Origin: Oceanispirochaeta sp. M1
GTDB taxonomy: Bacteria > Spirochaetota > Spirochaetia > DSM-2461
Direction of reading: 5' to 3'
Length of the DNA: 36,562 nt
NCBI RefSeq assembly: GCF_003346715.1
Contig: NZ_QQPQ01000046.1
Span: 1-36,562, forward strand
Part shown: positions 35,901 to 36,562 of the stretch, piece after piece
Numbering within the stretch: the first letter of the stretch is position 1
Layout: each line of letters opens with the position of its first letter
Notes under the pieces: generated by a model
Seen by the model: the letters and a program-made list of their open reading frames with translations, nothing else
What the model was told of the DNA's origin: nothing
The model's database searches: none
Translations under genes and position numbers: made by a program

Positions 35901-36135
35901 CCTGACAACCGTCTTGGGTATGGTGCCCATGGCATTTTCCAGCGGCCAGGGATCAGAACTGGTAAAACCATTTGGCCAGACTGTAATCGGGGGACTGACA
36001 GTGAGTACTATCCTCACCCTCTTCCTGGTACCCGTACTCTATGCTGTATTTAACAGAAAGCATGATAACAAGAGAGGCGAATGCAGTGACTCCGAGGATT
36101 TTATCAGCAGCCCCTTATTGGAGGAGAGTAAATGA
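32977..36135 (+). CDS. RND-family efflux transporter (AcrB/MMPL-like)
   Basis: The 1052-residue protein is a proton-driven RND pump with the usual twelve-helix plan in two repeats. The first helix is ILILFAILVGLGLYI, after which the first periplasmic domain starts with PQVPIDLYPEINPP. Helix four holds the proton-relay Asp403 in VGMIVDSSIVILENIFRYRE; the usual AcrB Asp-Asp pair is reduced to one Asp. The second half repeats the plan (GVIMLAGIVVNNGIVMVDY). The substrate cannot be read from sequence. It belongs to the HAE-1/hydrophobe group more than to the heavy-metal CusA group, as far as motifs show. The stop overlaps the next gene as ATGA. Confidence 0.94.
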   Translation: MSISKTIVNRPTTILILFAILVGLGLYIVPQVPIDLYPEINPPILVIFTTYSGAGPEEIEQTTTRPLEGQMGNVSDVQRITSTSSEGLSMILLEFDWDTDLSAASQDVRDKLEFIKDFLPDDAANPQIFKFDPAMMPIMDLVVDGNRTPEEIRSIAEDQIQPYLEQIPGVATTIITGGREKVVRVEISQNRLEAYNLSITQVAQMLATQNLQIGAGSVEEGSKKYLIRTAGEYKSIEEISNAVISYKMSGGVTKDIRLRDIATVFEGYKDATNTVYINGEPGIYISIQKQSGVNSIETADNVVAKLEQINKNLPQDMSVQVINNTTDMIRGSLDQVTSSAITGAILAMVILFIFLRSVKSTLIIGLSIPISLLITIMFMYFAGLTLNIMTLAGLTLGVGMIVDSSIVILENIFRYREKGAKLKPSAILGTQEMFMAIMASTLTTVCVFLPVLMFKKELEMIGVLFQDLAFTIIIALLSSLLIAITLVPVLASQYITIYTRKQRPLKWKFLRGIDNAMERFFTGMDNGYKKLLASCLDNKALVVLVILALFILSIMMFPSLGINFMPNSEEDSITLNMEMPVGTRLELTQEYMNQIAVIASDEVDSAKDIIISTGSGGFLAADDGSRGTLTMTLKDYQLRSESNDEIKEILRSHFDSFPSATFSFGNSMNMGGSASPIDIIIKTEDMDEARRVAFAIKEMLIDQVPEVTEPDVSLSEGLPQAEIIVDREKAYSLGLSIYSIGNEISANVDGKTASRYRVGGDEFDILVILNKEDRSAIPDLEKIFVMNSMGQRIPLSSVATIEKTSGPVDIAREDQSRVVHVTGGLKPGFAANQVEPKVRSMIKENIIADDSVIIDFNGDYAEVQSYIMKFIVIMIIAVVLVFGVMASQFESLRDPFIIFFTIPLMAIGIIFLYKITGEAISMYSAVGVIMLAGIVVNNGIVMVDYTNILRGRGLCIRDACIEAGGNRLRPVLMTTLTTVLGMVPMAFSSGQGSELVKPFGQTVIGGLTVSTILTLFLVPVLYAVFNRKHDNKRGECSDSEDFISSPLLEESK

Positions 36136-36413
36136 GACGAGTAGAAATAATTATCAATCAATCAATAGAGGCGGATCTTTTTGAAACATTCACCCGCTTA
36201 GGAGTGGCCCGGCATTATACAAAGATTCCCGGAGCCCATGGAGTGGGAAACAGCGACCCTAAAATGGGAGACCACATATGGCCTGAAGAAAATGTGGTAC
36301 TGATTATCTACTGTAAAAAAGAAGAAGCAGCAGCTATTGAAGAAGCGGTGCAGGATGTCAAAAAGAAATTCCCCAATGAGGGATTAAAGATTTTCAGTAT
36401 AAAATACAAATAA
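36132..36413 (+). CDS. small PII-like (CutA/DUF3240-type) protein
   Basis: The 93-residue protein looks like a ferredoxin-fold PII/CutA-like protein: MRRVEIIINQSIEADLFETF at the start, a loop at about 28-52 (HYTKIPGAHGVGNSDPKMG) and ENVVLIIYCKKEEAAAIEEAV after it. PII-like proteins are known to accompany RND and metal efflux genes. The loop lacks the exact PII uridylylation motif, so classical nitrogen control is unlikely. It overlaps the pump gene by four bases (ATGA), is the last gene of the operon, and a strong terminator follows. It may sense a ligand and modulate the pump. Confidence 0.6.
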   Translation: MRRVEIIINQSIEADLFETFTRLGVARHYTKIPGAHGVGNSDPKMGDHIWPEENVVLIIYCKKEEAAAIEEAVQDVKKKFPNEGLKIFSIKYK

Positions 36414-36433
36414 TTGATACAAATACAAGAAAG

Positions 36434-36472
36434 GAGCTGTTGCAAAAGTAAAATTGCAGCAGCTCTTTTTTT
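36434..36472 (+). terminator. intrinsic terminator of the efflux operon
   Basis: A 12-pair stem (36434-36445 with 36454-36465, one G-U pair) with an eight-base AT loop is followed by seven T residues. It lies 20 bases after the last stop. The rest of the window to 36562 shows no gene that I can support. Confidence 0.93.
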
Positions 36473-36562
36473 GGTCCACAATCCTTTCCTGAATATTCTT
36501 ATGTTAAATCTATAAACAGCACCTTAGTTTGCCCCTGTGTCACCAAGTTTTATCATTATCAG

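Overview
This 36.6 kb window looks like ordinary chromosomal DNA from a free-living spirochaete, probably Spirochaetales of the Spirochaeta/Oceanispirochaeta kind. That placement is an inference from several features. There is a SufTCBDS operon with SufU and no Isc genes. The order tig-clpP-clpX-lon is intact. A RarA ATPase carries a long C-terminal extension. A small protein beginning MGKIKSALELALE resembles spirochaete hypotheticals I remember. Five tRNA genes lack an encoded CCA end. I see no insertion sequence, phage gene, CRISPR array or rRNA. Composition looks even throughout, apart from AT-rich promoter gaps.

Layout. 1-1358: AT-rich leader and a membrane diguanylate cyclase. 1355-6690, minus strand: a five-gene cluster of a flavodoxin-fold oxidoreductase, a UDP-glucuronate decarboxylase-like enzyme, a large lipoprotein and two tandem GT28-like glycosyltransferase paralogues, suggesting an envelope or glycan function. 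6730-12850: the Suf iron-sulfur assembly genes, with a promoter and palindromic operator candidate in front, and a stand-alone receiver protein between sufS and sufU. 12889-15098: an unrecognised membrane protein and a convergent fatty-acid-hydroxylase-family protein. 15156-21291: a metallophosphatase-HAD fusion, an exported protein with a strong terminator, 5-formyltetrahydrofolate cyclo-ligase, two unrecognised small proteins and the RarA fusion. 21403-22014: a tRNA cluster (His, Arg, Lys, Leu, Gly), then a separate promoter and about 78 nt of structured RNA ending in a terminator just before tig. 22049-27728: trigger factor, ClpP, ClpX and Lon. 27801-29263: a small exported protein and an NrnA-like DHH phosphoesterase. 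29315-36472: a double-TetR regulator with an operator covering its own start codon, then a TolC/adaptor/RND efflux operon ending in a PII-like gene and a strong terminator.

The sequence supports several functional groups. The Suf genes make Fe-S clusters: SufS/SufU mobilise sulfur, SufBCD is the scaffold, and a SufT-like protein probably helps maturation. Trigger factor, ClpXP and Lon form a protein folding and degradation block. The efflux genes run as one unit with ATGA overlaps, probably set by the TetR-type protein upstream. Many neighbours overlap at start/stop codons, and three convergent pairs overlap at their 3' ends.

Nothing here is clearly a wholly new system. The most unusual items are the tandem-TetR regulator with its operator, the structured RNA or attenuator before tig, the PII-like gene coupled to an RND pump, the two-phosphatase fusion, and the paired glycosyltransferase/lipoprotein locus. 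All functions are read from sequence by eye; no database search was run.
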